From Actinomycetota bacterium (lineage in GTDB: Bacteria > Actinomycetota > Acidimicrobiia > Acidimicrobiales > MedAcidi-G1), in NCBI GenBank assembly GCA_018673475.1, contig JABHCN010000006.1:1-64000 (forward strand): a DNA stretch of 64,000 nucleotides, read 5' to 3'. Under the pieces are notes generated by a model. It had not been told where the DNA came from. It saw nothing but the letters and a program-made list of their open reading frames with translations, and searched no databases. The translations under genes were made by a program, and so were the position numbers. Shown piece after piece: positions 44,749 through 54,484 of this stretch; the stretch's first letter is position 1, and each line of letters starts with the position of its first letter.

Positions 44749-45405
44749 TCAGGCGAAGAAGGGGTTGTCTCCAGCCGAGTGGTCGGTTGCGTCGACCACG
44801 TCGGTTATCTCGGGGATGGCCTCGAGGATCGCCGCCCGGATTCCGTCCGTGAGGGTGGCCTGACTCATGGAGCAGCCCTGACAACCACCACCCATTGTCA
44901 CGTAGGCCGTGTGCTCCTCCACCCCTACCAGGGTGGCAAAGCCGCCATGTGATGCAAGAGCGGGGTTGATTCGCTGATCCAGCAACTGGGTGACCTTCTC
45001 GGGAACCTCACCAGCAAGGTCGAGGGTGCCGATGTCGCCCAACGGGTTGGGGCGGTTTGGGTTGCGGACGACCAACCCACCCTGTCCGGGGTTGTTGGGA
45101 ATGTCCAGGGTTGAGCCGCCCAGACGGTCACGGCTGGCGGCCGGGACCAGAACCGTAAGGCCACCTGACTCCCACCGGTGATCGTCGTCCTCGGCCTCAA
45201 CGAGCGGCACGAACGCCAGGTCGTAGACGAAGTCGATGCCCGAAATGCCGGTCACCTCGATACGCAGCGCCAACGACCCGGGGTCGTCCTCGGAGTCACG
45301 GATCTCGACGACCTTGGCCAGGGCGGCCTCGGTGACCTCGACCACATGGTCGGACGATTCGTCGATGGTTTCGCTGGACGGGACCTCTGCAACCTGTTCG
45401 CTCAT
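44749..45405 (-). CDS. nfuA: NfuA-type iron-sulfur carrier
   Basis: A 218-residue carrier with an N-terminal degenerate A-type (HesB-like) domain (about residues 20-115) lacking the cysteines, and a C-terminal NifU domain (about 135-205) with the cluster-binding CQGC motif (GGGCQGCSMSQATL). This architecture is that of NfuA, which hands [4Fe-4S] clusters to client enzymes. The ATG at 45405 fits. Convergent with dxs. Confidence 0.88.
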   Translation of the reverse strand: MSEQVAEVPSSETIDESSDHVVEVTEAALAKVVEIRDSEDDPGSLALRIEVTGISGIDFVYDLAFVPLVEAEDDDHRWESGGLTVLVPAASRDRLGGSTLDIPNNPGQGGLVVRNPNRPNPLGDIGTLDLAGEVPEKVTQLLDQRINPALASHGGFATLVGVEEHTAYVTMGGGCQGCSMSQATLTDGIRAAILEAIPEITDVVDATDHSAGDNPFFA

Positions 45406-45474
45406 ACGACGAGCCTACAGGCGACCCTGACGCGCGCTTCGGGCCACGGGATGACCTGCGGTAGGTTCGGACCC

Positions 45475-46197
45475 ATGAGCGACACTCAGCCAACACCACA
45501 ACAGGCCGCAACCGTCCGAATCGACGAGGGCGTCGCCGTGATCGACTTCGACGACGGCAAGGCCAACGTCCTCAGCCATGAGTCCATCACATCCCTGCTC
45601 GCAGCCCTGGACCACGCGGAACAAGAGGGTGCCGACGCTGTCGTAGTCGCCGGCAGGCCCGGTCGATTCTCGGCTGGCTTCGACCTCAACACCATCAACG
45701 CCGGACCCGACGAGGCACGTGAGATACTCAGGCGCGGCGTCGACCTGTTCCTCCGCCTGTACCTCTTCCCACGCCCGGTCGTGGCCGCCTGCTCCGGGCA
45801 CGCCATCGCCGCAGGTGCGGTGATCCTGTTGAGCTGCGATCTCCGCATCGGCACCCGTGGCGATTTTCGCATCGGGCTGCCAGAACTCACGATTGGCATG
45901 GGGTTGCCGTTCTTCGCCACCGAGTTGGCAAGGGACCGCATCTCCAAGCGCCACCTCACGAGGGCCACGGCCCTTGGAACCATGTACGGACCTGACGACG
46001 CGGTGGACTCCGGATTCCTCGACGAGGTCGCCGACCCCGACGATCTGATGTCCACGGCAGTCGAAAGAGCCAGGGGGCTGACGGGCATCAGCCGCGGAGG
46101 GCTTGTCCTCACGCGAGACACCGCCCGTGGCGCCATTGCCGACTCCATCCGCTCAGGCCTCGACAGCGACCTGTCCCACTTCTCGGTCGGGTCCTGA
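45475..46197 (+). CDS. Enoyl-CoA hydratase/isomerase family protein
   Basis: A 240-residue crotonase. Oxyanion-hole segments are GRFSAGFDL and GHAIAAGAVILLSCDLRIG. At the place of the usual second catalytic Glu lies GLPELTIGMGLPFFATEL, so a single glutamate remains; many actinobacterial paralogues share this. The start ATG 45475 gives the usual MSD... N-terminus and excludes a long upstream in-frame extension. It is 29 bases upstream of hemH. Confidence 0.85.
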   Translation: MSDTQPTPQQAATVRIDEGVAVIDFDDGKANVLSHESITSLLAALDHAEQEGADAVVVAGRPGRFSAGFDLNTINAGPDEAREILRRGVDLFLRLYLFPRPVVAACSGHAIAAGAVILLSCDLRIGTRGDFRIGLPELTIGMGLPFFATELARDRISKRHLTRATALGTMYGPDDAVDSGFLDEVADPDDLMSTAVERARGLTGISRGGLVLTRDTARGAIADSIRSGLDSDLSHFSVGS

Positions 46198-46226
46198 ACC
46201 CCAGGTCGCATGGTCGGCTCAGCAGG

Positions 46227-47255
46227 GTGACACAGGGGTCCACGGACTACGAGGCCCTCCTCCTGGTGGCCTTCGGAGGCCCCGAGGCGCCCGACCAGGT
46301 TGAGCCCTTTCTCGAGAGGGTCACCGCCGGTCGCCACATTCCAGCCGAGAGGCTCGCCGAGGTTGCCGATCGGTACGCCCGAGTTGGTGGTGTTTCTCCC
46401 ATCAACGGCCGCTTGAGGAACCTCGTCAACTCGGTCGAGGTTGAACTCCGGGCAGCCGGGTCAAGGCTTCCGGTCTACTGGGGCAACCGCAACGCCCCGC
46501 CACTGCTTACCGACACCGTGGCAGAAATGAGCAACAAGGGCGTCAGGCGTGTGCTGGCCTGGATCGCCTCCCCCTACAGCTCCCATTCCACCTGCCGGCG
46601 CTACCGCGATGACATCGAGACAGCGTGTTCCGAGGTCGGCCCCAGCGCGCCTCAGGTAGACGTGATTCGTCCACACCACGACCACCCGGGTCTAATCCAG
46701 CCGGCAGCCGACCATCTGGTCGAGGCACTCAGATCTCTACCCGCCGCCGACGCAAAGGTCCTGTTCAGCGCCCACAGCCTCCCCGTTGACCTCGCCACAA
46801 CGTGCGACTACGAGGCCCAGGTGAACGAAGCGGCCAGCCTGGTCGCCGAACGGGCAGGGCTGACCGACCCCCAGCAATGGGAAGTCGTCTGGCAGTCGCG
46901 CAGCGGACACCCCGGTGTCCCGTGGCTCGAACCCGACGTCGGCGACAGGGTCCAACAGTTGGGAGAGGTCGGGGTGCGGTCCGTAGTCATATCGCCGATC
47001 GGGTTTCCGGTCGAGAACTTCGAGGTGGCGTGGGACCTCGACATCGAGGCCGCAGAGCGGGCCGCGCAGGCCGGAATGAACTTCACCCGCGCTGAATGCA
47101 TCGACGACGACCCTCGATTCGTGGCGATGATCAGAAATCTGGTCGCCGAGCGGATCGACCCTGACCACACCGGGCCGGCAGCACTCGGACAGTCCGGTAT
47201 CAGGCCCCACGACTGCCCAGCGGACTGCTGCCCCGGCCCGACCAGCCCCGCCTGA
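46227..47255 (+). CDS. hemH: Ferrochelatase (coproporphyrin-type, actinobacterial)
   Basis: A 342-residue enzyme that inserts iron into the porphyrin for heme synthesis. The N-terminal VAFGGPEAPDQVEPFLERV and YARVGGVSPINGR blocks, the catalytic His in FSAHSLP, and the ISPIGF...WDLDIEA region are all present. The C-terminus has DCPADCC, and Cys 130-140 region also carries candidates for the [2Fe-2S] site of actinobacterial ferrochelatases. In this clade the substrate is usually coproporphyrin III. GTG start with AGG upstream. Confidence 0.93.
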   Translation: MTQGSTDYEALLLVAFGGPEAPDQVEPFLERVTAGRHIPAERLAEVADRYARVGGVSPINGRLRNLVNSVEVELRAAGSRLPVYWGNRNAPPLLTDTVAEMSNKGVRRVLAWIASPYSSHSTCRRYRDDIETACSEVGPSAPQVDVIRPHHDHPGLIQPAADHLVEALRSLPAADAKVLFSAHSLPVDLATTCDYEAQVNEAASLVAERAGLTDPQQWEVVWQSRSGHPGVPWLEPDVGDRVQQLGEVGVRSVVISPIGFPVENFEVAWDLDIEAAERAAQAGMNFTRAECIDDDPRFVAMIRNLVAERIDPDHTGPAALGQSGIRPHDCPADCCPGPTSPA

Positions 47256-47301
47256 CAGCCCTCAGGGTCCACGACCGGTGAAACCGGGGTGGGTACCTTT
47301 G

Positions 47302-47625
47302 ATGGCAATGAACCACGCCCGAATCGCCGCCGAAGCACTCCGTTTCAGGCTCGGCACGCTGTCCGAACCCAGCGGCAACGGCAACCCCGCGGTCGACACC
47401 AGCGAGGCGGGCGAAATCCTCGCCGCCTGTGGAGATCCGGGCGTCGACTCGGCCCTTCGCATGCTGGGCGACACCTGGCGGGCGGCAGGTCTTGAACCGA
47501 CCACGATCGACCGGCCCTGGACCGCCGGTGACACAGCCCGTCTGCGCACCGTGGGTGGCGTGAAGCTGCTCGACACCCTCGACCAGCTCGTGACCGGCGT
47601 ATCCCGCTGCCGCATTCCACGCTGA
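47302..47625 (+). CDS. Hypothetical small protein, 107 residues
   Basis: I do not recognise the family. It is a soluble, helical-looking protein starting MAMNHARIAAEALRFRLG, with a central segment of GDPGVDSALRMLGDTWRAAG and a C-terminus GVKLLDTLDQLVTG. No Cys motif, signal or membrane span. It follows hemH by 46 bases and precedes the topoisomerase genes, so it may be a tail gene of the hemH transcript. Codon pattern is like that of its neighbours. An in-frame GTG at 47278 is an alternative start. Confidence 0.6.
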   Translation: MAMNHARIAAEALRFRLGTLSEPSGNGNPAVDTSEAGEILAACGDPGVDSALRMLGDTWRAAGLEPTTIDRPWTAGDTARLRTVGGVKLLDTLDQLVTGVSRCRIPR

Positions 47626-47672
47626 CCCTCCCGGGCCTGTCACATGCGATAGGCATGATCACGTGAGCAAGG

Positions 47673-47694
47673 TCAGACGAGCCACCCCGTCTGA
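47673..47694 (+). terminator. Possible terminator hairpin upstream of the topoisomerase genes
   Basis: TCAGACG (47673-47679) and CGTCTGA (47688-47694) form a perfect 7-bp inverted repeat with an 8-base loop, followed by TTCTCGG. It may end the hemH-region transcript or act as an operator for the topoisomerase genes that begin at 47790. Confidence 0.4.
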
Positions 47695-47789
47695 TTCTCG
47701 GTCACCGACCACCGGCCGAGGCCAGATGACCACACCACCCCCGCTGTAGAACCCGGAACAGAACCAGGATCCGGAGGAGAACCAGGACA

Positions 47790-50207
47790 ATGGGCAGACA
47801 ACAACAACTCCTACCCGAAGAATCGGCCTTCGCCCGCGAGATCGTCGACGTGCCGGTCGACGAGGAACTGAAAGAGTCGTTCCTCGCCTACTCCCTCTCG
47901 GTAATCACGTCACGGGCCATACCCGACGTTCGCGACGGCCTCAAGCCGGTCCAACGACGAATCCTCTACGCCATGCTCCGAATGGGCATCCGTCCCGACA
48001 CCCCCCACCGCAAGAGCGCACGTGTGGTCGGCGACACCATGGGCCGCTACCACCCGCACGGCGACGCAGCCATCTACGATGCACTCGTCCGAATGGGCCA
48101 GGGCTTCGCCCGTGGCATCACCATGGTCGACCCGCAGGGCAACTTCGGATCCCTCGACGATCCACCGGCAGCACCCCGCTACACCGAGTGTCGCCTCACC
48201 GAGGCGGCCATGGCCATGGTCAGCGAACTAGACGAGGGCACGGTCGACTTCCGACCCACCTACGACGGTGAGTCAGAGGAACCCGTCACCCTGCCGGCCC
48301 TGCTCCCTGGTCTGCTGCTGAACGGCACCACCGGAATCGCCGTCGGCATGGCAACCAACATGGCCCCGCACAATCTGGCCGAGGTTCATGCGGCAATCTC
48401 GCTGGTAATGAAGAAGCGCCGGCCGAAGCCGACCATCGACGAGCTCATGAAGGTCCTGCCCGGCCCCGACTTCCCCAGCGGCGGCATCGTCATCGACGAC
48501 GGCATCCGCGAGGCGTACGAGACCGGCAGGGGAACCATCCGCCTACGGGCCCGGGCACATGTAGAGCAGGCCGGCCGCGGCAAACAGGCAATCGTCGTCA
48601 CCGAACTCCCCTATCAGGTCGGACCAGAACGGGTCATCGCCAAACTGAAGGAACTCGTCGAAACCGACAAGGTCCAGGGAATCTCCGACTTCAAGAACCT
48701 CTCCGACCGATCAACGGGCCTGCGCATCCAGATATCCGTCAAGTCGGGTCACAACCCGCAGGCGGTGCTGGGCGAGCTCTACCGGTTCACACCCCTCGAG
48801 GAGACCTTCGGCATCAACAACGTGGTGCTCGTCGACGGCGAGCCCCGCACGCTCGGCATCTACGACCTCTGCAACGAGTACATCGGGCACCGGCTCTCGG
48901 TAATCGTCCGCCGCACGAAGCACCGAATAGCCAGGGCTGAGGACAGGCTCCACATTGTGGCCGGCCTGCTCACAGCACTCGATTCCATAGACGAGGTCGT
49001 TGCAGTCATCCGGGGCTCCGAGGACACTGCCGCTGCCCGCAAACAGTTGATGAAACGGTTCAAGTTGAGCCGCATCCAGACCGACCACATTCTCGACATG
49101 CCCCTCAAGCGACTCACTGCGCTCGAGACCAGACGCCTCGCAGGCGAACGAGACCAGCTAACTGCCGACATCGCCGACCTCAAGAAACTGCTGGGCTCCG
49201 AGCAACGACGCCGCACCCTGGTGCTTTCCGAGTTGGCCGGGGCCGTCGAGCAGTTCGGACGGCCCCGCCTCACCGAGATCACCCATCCCGATGACCTCCC
49301 TGTCTTTGAGGCCAACAAGGTCGCCGATGACGTCGCCGACGAGGCCTGCGTCGTCACGCTCACCACCTCGGGCCAGATCGGCCGCCTTCCGGTCGACGGA
49401 GCACGCAGGGCCACCCCGGGGCGCCACGACGTGCTCGTCGCCTCCATCATCACCCGGACAACCGCCAGGGTCACCGCCGTCACCTCCGAGGGACGTGCCC
49501 TCCAGGTCCCTGCAGCCGAACTCGCCGACGGAGGCGGGCGTGCCCGGGGCGGCTCGGCAACCCAGATCTTCGGCACCAACCGAGGCGAGTCAATCCTGGC
49601 CATCGTGTCCGACGGCGCCGAGCCCCTGATTCTGGTCAGCGCCGGAGGCGTGGCAAAGCGCCTCACCCTCGACGAGGTCGCCGGAACCGCAACCGGAAAG
49701 CAGTTGATAAAGCTCAAGCAGGGTGACCGGCTTGCTGCCGCGTTCTGCTCCCCGCCCGAGGTCGACATGGTCATGGTGGCCTCCGACGCACAGGTACTGC
49801 GCACACCCATAGATGCCATCAGCATCCAGGGGCGCGGGGCAGCAGGGGTCGCCGGAATGAAACTTCGGGCCGACGCAACCGTCATCGGTGCGGCGGCGAC
49901 AATCGGCGACGAGGCCCTGATCACCGTCACCGACGACTCCTGTGCCAAGGCCACCCCCATGGGGGACCTCGACTCCCGCGGCCGCGGCGGTGTCGGCGTG
50001 AGGGTCACCAAGCTTGCCGACGGCGCCTCGGTGACGCTCATGGAGGTTGGAGAACCACTGGGCCTCCTGGCTGTAATGACCTCCGACGAGGATCCATCCA
50101 AGACCGACCCCAACCCGGTGCCGCTCATCCTCGAACCGGGCCGACGCGACCTCGTCAGCACCTCAACCGAGCGCCAGGTCCTGGCCCTCGGACCGGCGAG
50201 GTGGTGA
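47790..50207 (+). CDS. parC: Type IIA DNA topoisomerase subunit A (ParC/GyrA-like)
   Basis: An 805-residue DNA-breaking subunit. The catalytic tyrosine is Y131 in APRYTECRL. The N-terminal helix-turn-helix region carries [18 protein letters not shown], where the residue equivalent to E. coli GyrA Ser83 is Ala (position 93). The C-terminal beta-pinwheel (about 500-790) lacks an evident GyrA box; the place of QRRGGKG reads [10 protein letters not shown]. This, and the overlapping B subunit downstream, favours a topoisomerase IV-type decatenase over gyrase, but the names are provisional. Start ATG 47790 follows a GGAGGAG. Confidence 0.88.
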   Translation: MGRQQQLLPEESAFAREIVDVPVDEELKESFLAYSLSVITSRAIPDVRDGLKPVQRRILYAMLRMGIRPDTPHRKSARVVGDTMGRYHPHGDAAIYDALVRMGQGFARGITMVDPQGNFGSLDDPPAAPRYTECRLTEAAMAMVSELDEGTVDFRPTYDGESEEPVTLPALLPGLLLNGTTGIAVGMATNMAPHNLAEVHAAISLVMKKRRPKPTIDELMKVLPGPDFPSGGIVIDDGIREAYETGRGTIRLRARAHVEQAGRGKQAIVVTELPYQVGPERVIAKLKELVETDKVQGISDFKNLSDRSTGLRIQISVKSGHNPQAVLGELYRFTPLEETFGINNVVLVDGEPRTLGIYDLCNEYIGHRLSVIVRRTKHRIARAEDRLHIVAGLLTALDSIDEVVAVIRGSEDTAAARKQLMKRFKLSRIQTDHILDMPLKRLTALETRRLAGERDQLTADIADLKKLLGSEQRRRTLVLSELAGAVEQFGRPRLTEITHPDDLPVFEANKVADDVADEACVVTLTTSGQIGRLPVDGARRATPGRHDVLVASIITRTTARVTAVTSEGRALQVPAAELADGGGRARGGSATQIFGTNRGESILAIVSDGAEPLILVSAGGVAKRLTLDEVAGTATGKQLIKLKQGDRLAAAFCSPPEVDMVMVASDAQVLRTPIDAISIQGRGAAGVAGMKLRADATVIGAAATIGDEALITVTDDSCAKATPMGDLDSRGRGGVGVRVTKLADGASVTLMEVGEPLGLLAVMTSDEDPSKTDPNPVPLILEPGRRDLVSTSTERQVLALGPARW

Positions 50208-52324
50208 AGGTGGCGGCAAAGACCACCGCGCCCAGGCCAGACAGGGCCTCCGGGGCCGACAAGCCCAAGAAGAAGACCGGCGGCACCAACGGCTCCGGCA
50301 ACGGATACGACGCAGACGCCATCAAGACCCTCGAGGGGCTCGAAGCCGTACGAAAACGGCCCGGCATGTACATCGGCGGAACCGGCAGCCCCGGGCTCAT
50401 GCACCTTGTCTGGGAACTCCTCGACAACGCCGTCGACGAGGCCGCTGCAGGGTTTGCCACCCGAATCGACATCACCCTCCACCGAGACCGTTCCGTCGAG
50501 GTCTCCGACAACGGACGCGGCATTCCCGTCGACATCCACGCAAAGCGCAAGGTCTCAGCCCTCGAGGTGGTGCTCACCGAACTGCATGCCGGTGGCAAGT
50601 TCGGCGGAAGCGCCTACGGAGCCTCAGGTGGCCTGCACGGTGTCGGCGCATCGGTCGTCAACGCCCTCTCCTCAAAGCTCGTGGCCCAGGTAGACCGCGA
50701 CGGCCACACCCATGAGCTCGCCTTCAGAGACAGGGTCGCCGGACAGTTCAGCGGCTCCTCGTTCAAGGCCGGCCACCAGCTCGCCAAGGTGAAGCGGACG
50801 GCAAAGACCAGGTCCGGAACCCGTATCCGCTTCTGGCACGACCCCGACATCTTTGATGCCGACGCCACCATCGACGCCGACCTGATACGCGAGCGGGTCA
50901 TCCAGGCCTGCTTTCTCGTACCAGGCGTCAAGGTCCGTATCACCGACAAGCGGACCGGTGGTGGGGAGCCGTTCGAGTTCATCTCACGTGGTGGCCTCAC
51001 CGACCTGGTCGACCACAACTCGGCCGGCGGCAACACCTCCGAGATCATCACCCTCTCCGGAATCGACACCTTCACCGAGCGTGTCCCTGTCGACGGCAAG
51101 ATGAGCGACGTCGAGCGCGAGTGCACCGTAGAGGTAGCCGTCAGGTGGGTCGCCGGCTTCGACACCAGCCTGCAGTCCTTTGTGAACACCATCCCCACCA
51201 GCCAGGGTGGTACCCACGTTGCCGGCTTCGAGCGGGCGGCCACACGTGCGGTAAACGACATCCTCCTCAAGGACACGCGCAAGTTGGCAAAGCTGGCCAG
51301 GGACAACAAACACCGGGCCACCAAGGACGACATTCAGGAGGGCATGGTGGCAGCAATAAAGGTCACCGTCGCCGAACCCCAGTTCAGGGGACAGACCAAA
51401 CAGGAGTTGGGCACTCCGGCCGTCGAGAAGGTCGTCTACGACATCGTCAAGCAGGGCTTCGCCGACTGGTTCGGCGGTGGAGGTCCAAAGACCCACATCA
51501 ACGCAGTCCGCGACAAGTTGGCCAACGCCGTAATAAACCGGGTCAGCTCCAAGCAACTGCTGGAGACCAAGCGCCGTGCCGCCAGCATGGGCTCGACCGG
51601 AATGCCCGACAAGCTGGCCGACTGCCGTGAACACGGGCCCAACTCCGAGTTGATAATCGTCGAGGGCGACTCAGCAGCGGGGCCTGCCAAGGCCGGACGC
51701 GACGCCCGATTCATGGCGATCCTGCCGCTGCGCGGCAAGGTGGTCAACGCCGGCAAGGCCACCCTCAAACAGGTCCTCGACAACACCGAGGCCCAGGCGC
51801 TCTTTACCGCAGTCGGCGCCGGTGCCGGCAAGGAGTTCAACATCGATGATGCCCGCTACGGGCGCATCATCATTCTCTGCGATGCCGACGTCGACGGCAG
51901 TCACATCCGCTGTCTCCTGTTGACCCTCATCCACGAGTTCATGAAGCCTCTCCTCGACGAGGGTCGCGTCTTTGCCGCCCAGCCACCCCTGTTCACATGC
52001 AGGGTCGGCGACACCATCCACCGGGCGTTCAGCGACGAGGAGCGCGACGCCATCACAGCCGAGTTGACAAAGGGGAAGCGCAAGGCCGAGAGCCTGGTGT
52101 GGCAGAGGTTCAAGGGGCTCGGTGAAATGAACGTCGACGAACTGGCCGAGTGCGCCCTCGATCCGGGCACCCGCATCCTCAAGCGCCTCACCATCGACGA
52201 CGCCAAGGCAGCCAAGCGAACGGCATCGCTGTTTGAGACCCTCATGGGGTCCGATGTGGCGAGGCGCCGTGACTACCTGGTGGCCAACAGTTCCCTTCTC
52301 GACCCCGACGCCCTCGACATATGA
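50201..52324 (+). CDS. parE: Type IIA DNA topoisomerase subunit B (ParE/GyrB-like)
   Basis: A 707-residue ATPase subunit. GHKL ATP-binding blocks appear as EAVRKRPGMYIGGTG, ELLDNAVDEA and the GGLHGVGASVVNAL lid. The Toprim domain carries IVEGDSAAGPAKAGRD and DADVDGSHIRCLLLTL with the metal aspartates. The N-terminus is a basic Lys/Ala/Gly tail before residue 35. GTG start overlaps the subunit A stop; several adjacent in-frame GTGs (50201, 50204, 50210) are possible, differing by one to three residues. Together with subunit A it forms an A2B2 enzyme. Confidence 0.9.
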   Translation: MVKVAAKTTAPRPDRASGADKPKKKTGGTNGSGNGYDADAIKTLEGLEAVRKRPGMYIGGTGSPGLMHLVWELLDNAVDEAAAGFATRIDITLHRDRSVEVSDNGRGIPVDIHAKRKVSALEVVLTELHAGGKFGGSAYGASGGLHGVGASVVNALSSKLVAQVDRDGHTHELAFRDRVAGQFSGSSFKAGHQLAKVKRTAKTRSGTRIRFWHDPDIFDADATIDADLIRERVIQACFLVPGVKVRITDKRTGGGEPFEFISRGGLTDLVDHNSAGGNTSEIITLSGIDTFTERVPVDGKMSDVERECTVEVAVRWVAGFDTSLQSFVNTIPTSQGGTHVAGFERAATRAVNDILLKDTRKLAKLARDNKHRATKDDIQEGMVAAIKVTVAEPQFRGQTKQELGTPAVEKVVYDIVKQGFADWFGGGGPKTHINAVRDKLANAVINRVSSKQLLETKRRAASMGSTGMPDKLADCREHGPNSELIIVEGDSAAGPAKAGRDARFMAILPLRGKVVNAGKATLKQVLDNTEAQALFTAVGAGAGKEFNIDDARYGRIIILCDADVDGSHIRCLLLTLIHEFMKPLLDEGRVFAAQPPLFTCRVGDTIHRAFSDEERDAITAELTKGKRKAESLVWQRFKGLGEMNVDELAECALDPGTRILKRLTIDDAKAAKRTASLFETLMGSDVARRRDYLVANSSLLDPDALDI

Positions 52325-52355
52325 GCCGAGCCGACACGAACCCCCCGGCCCGGCC

Positions 52356-53213
52356 ATGACCGAGGCCCCCAGCGGGTCCCCTCCCGTGGCATCCCTGCCG
52401 CGCTTCTTTTCACCGTCGGCGGCTTCCACCTACGACAAGTGTCCACGCAGGTGGAAGCACCGCTACATCGACAAGCTGCCCGACCCGCCCGGCGAGGCGG
52501 CGCTGGTCGGCACGTTCTCCCACCGGGTGCTGGAGCTCCTCTGCGGAGAGGAACCGTCCCTCCGAACGATCGAGAGGGCACAGGAACTCGCCCGCGATGT
52601 CTGGCCCTCCATCTCGGCCCACCGGGACTACCGGGCCCTGAACCTCGAGCCCGAGGCCGAACGCGAGTTCCGCTGGAAGTCCTGGAGGGCAATCGAGGGG
52701 CTCTGGGGCCTCGAGAATCCGGCCCTTGTCGACGTCCGCTCCACCGAACAGCGCCTGACCGCCGAGGTCGCCGGAGTTCCCTTCCGGGGGATAGTCGACC
52801 GAATGGACAACACCGATGCCGGTCTGGCCATCACCGACTACAAGTCCGGGAAGGCACCCATGCCGAACCGTCGCCCGGAGGCACTGTCACAGGTTCTCCT
52901 GTATGCGGCAGCGGTCGAGGCCGACACCGGCGAGCGCCCTGTTCAGGTCCGGCTTCTCTACCTGGGCCAGGAGGCAATCGAGGAAACGGTCACTGACAAG
53001 GGGCTGGCCGCGGCCACCGGTGGCCTGGCATCGTCCTGGGCAAGCCTGGAGACCGACTGCTCCTCTGGCCGGTTCGAGGTTCGCCCGGGCCCACTCTGCG
53101 GCTGGTGCCCCTACGTGGAGATCTGCAAGGAGGGCAGGTCAGAGGTCGTCAGGCGCGCAAAGGCGGGCCGAATGCGAAAGGACGCTCCTGCCAGGGCAGC
53201 CCTGGGTATCTGA
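52356..53213 (+). CDS. PD-(D/E)xK nuclease of the RecB/Cas4-like family with an Fe-S cluster
   Basis: A 285-residue nuclease of the PDDEXK_1 type. The N-terminus has FSPSAASTYDKCPRRWKHRYI, whose Cys could be the first cluster ligand. The active site is GIVDRMD with ITDYKSGK (the D-ExK residues). Three more Cys at CGWCPYVEICKEG complete an AddB/Cas4-style four-Cys cluster. It starts 31 bases after the topoisomerase gene on the same strand. The same family occurs in recombination and DNA-end processing; no helicase partner is adjacent. Confidence 0.85.
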   Translation: MTEAPSGSPPVASLPRFFSPSAASTYDKCPRRWKHRYIDKLPDPPGEAALVGTFSHRVLELLCGEEPSLRTIERAQELARDVWPSISAHRDYRALNLEPEAEREFRWKSWRAIEGLWGLENPALVDVRSTEQRLTAEVAGVPFRGIVDRMDNTDAGLAITDYKSGKAPMPNRRPEALSQVLLYAAAVEADTGERPVQVRLLYLGQEAIEETVTDKGLAAATGGLASSWASLETDCSSGRFEVRPGPLCGWCPYVEICKEGRSEVVRRAKAGRMRKDAPARAALGI

Positions 53214-53229
53214 GCCCGGGTCTGTCAGA

Positions 53230-53592
53230 TCAGCGCCGACTACGGCGACGGCGGGCCGAGAGCATCACCACAAAGGCAATCACGGCTCCCAGAACGGCCA
53301 GGCGCCGCAGGCGGTCGGCGTTCTCATCGGTCATCTCAACCAGTGGGGTGTCAAACGGCGGCCGGGGGTCGGCACCAGACGGCGTTCCCTCGCCGGCCGA
53401 AGCTTCACCCGCTGTGACCTCACCATCGGGTGACAGATCCTCGACCGCTGCCGCTACCGGCTCGGGCACCGCTGGCTCGCCGGTGGCCTGTTCAACCGGC
53501 TTCAGGGGCACCTGACCGAGCAGGTCGTCTACGGGACTGTCGTCTGTAACCGAAGGTCGGGCTCGTCGGGCCTGTGGGTCGTATCCGGCCAT
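53230..53592 (-). CDS. Small tail-anchored membrane protein coupled to ParA-like ATPase
   Basis: A 120-residue protein with an acidic, Pro/Ala-rich N-terminal region (residues 1-85), a single C-terminal hydrophobic helix (about 97-113, LAVLGAVIAFVVMLSA) and a basic tail RRRRSRR. The helix-then-basic-tail layout is of a tail-anchored or inside-positive membrane protein. The start overlaps the stop of the ParA gene (ATGA), so translation is coupled. I do not recognise the family. It could be the membrane anchor or regulator of the ParA-like ATPase. Confidence 0.7.
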   Translation of the reverse strand: MAGYDPQARRARPSVTDDSPVDDLLGQVPLKPVEQATGEPAVPEPVAAAVEDLSPDGEVTAGEASAGEGTPSGADPRPPFDTPLVEMTDENADRLRRLAVLGAVIAFVVMLSARRRRSRR

Positions 53593-54416
53593 CAGGTCTC
53601 TCCCTGCTGTGGTGATTCGGGGCGACTGGGGCCGTCGGTGGCGGCGTGCCCGAGCAGCACATCGAGCAGCACATCGAACTCTCCGGCTGCCTCTGACGCA
53701 CCGGCCCGCCTCCCGAGCGAATGAATCGGCCTCGACTGGGCGGAGGCCTCAGAGACTGCGGCCCTCAGGTGGACCGGCGGAAGGCACTTCCCCGGGTATG
53801 CGGCATCCAGCTGGTCATGCCAGTAGCGACCATCACGGGTGCGGCCAAGCCTGTTGATGGCTATGCCCTTGACAACGGGACCACCGTCGAACCGGCGGCT
53901 CTGAATCCGGCTGACTGTCTGGAGCATTCGTCCGACCCCGTCGACCGCCCATGCACCCGGCTCAGTTACGACCATCACGGAATCAACGGCGAAGAGGGCG
54001 TTGATCGTGAGAAGGCCGAGAGAGGGCGGGCAGTCGACAAGGACAAGCGGCACCGAACAGCCGCTCATGGCCAGGCTGAGCCGGTCCTGGGCCCCAAGCG
54101 GGTCGGTCGCCAGCTGCGGTTCACGGGCTGCGAGTGCAGGCGAGGAGGCGGCCACCAGGGGCCTCCGGCCGCTGTCATGGGGCCATGCGGTGGTCTCCAT
54201 TACCGACTCGATTCCGCCGGGGCTCTCGTCGGCAAGCACCGAGTCGACGCTGCGGGTCGGCTCAAACACGCCGAGGCCCGTCGTGGCGTTTCCCTGTGGG
54301 TCGATGTCTACGACGAGGGTCTCGATGCCGCGGTGGGCGGCCGCCGAGGCGAGGCCCAGAACAACCGTGGTCTTGCCGACACCGCCCTTCTGGTTCACCA
54401 CCGCAATTGAGGTCAC
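53592..54416 (-). CDS. ParA/Soj-type ATPase (orphan)
   Basis: A 274-residue deviant Walker ATPase. Deviant Walker A is KGGVGKTT at residues 10-17 (two Lys residues flank the GGVG), Walker A' is VVDIDPQGNAT, and Walker B is VLVDCPPSLG. The C-terminal part has AINRLGRT, with DNA-binding-type Arg. No parB or parS is nearby. ParA proteins outside a parB pair often position or partition other cargo on the nucleoid or membrane, and here a small membrane protein overlaps the 3' end. Confidence 0.85.
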   Translation of the reverse strand: MTSIAVVNQKGGVGKTTVVLGLASAAAHRGIETLVVDIDPQGNATTGLGVFEPTRSVDSVLADESPGGIESVMETTAWPHDSGRRPLVAASSPALAAREPQLATDPLGAQDRLSLAMSGCSVPLVLVDCPPSLGLLTINALFAVDSVMVVTEPGAWAVDGVGRMLQTVSRIQSRRFDGGPVVKGIAINRLGRTRDGRYWHDQLDAAYPGKCLPPVHLRAAVSEASAQSRPIHSLGRRAGASEAAGEFDVLLDVLLGHAATDGPSRPESPQQGET

Positions 54417-54484
54417 AGGGGAAACCTAACCCAACCGGTCAGGTCGGCCGGGTGCTCCACCGGGCCGGGCGGTACCTTGGGTCG

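Noticed and set aside
48860-50539. 559-codon open frame on the minus strand opposite the topoisomerase A subunit
   Set aside because: Shadow of third-position GC bias; the + strand gene is unmistakable and the antisense translation is Ser/Arg/Pro-rich with no known fold.
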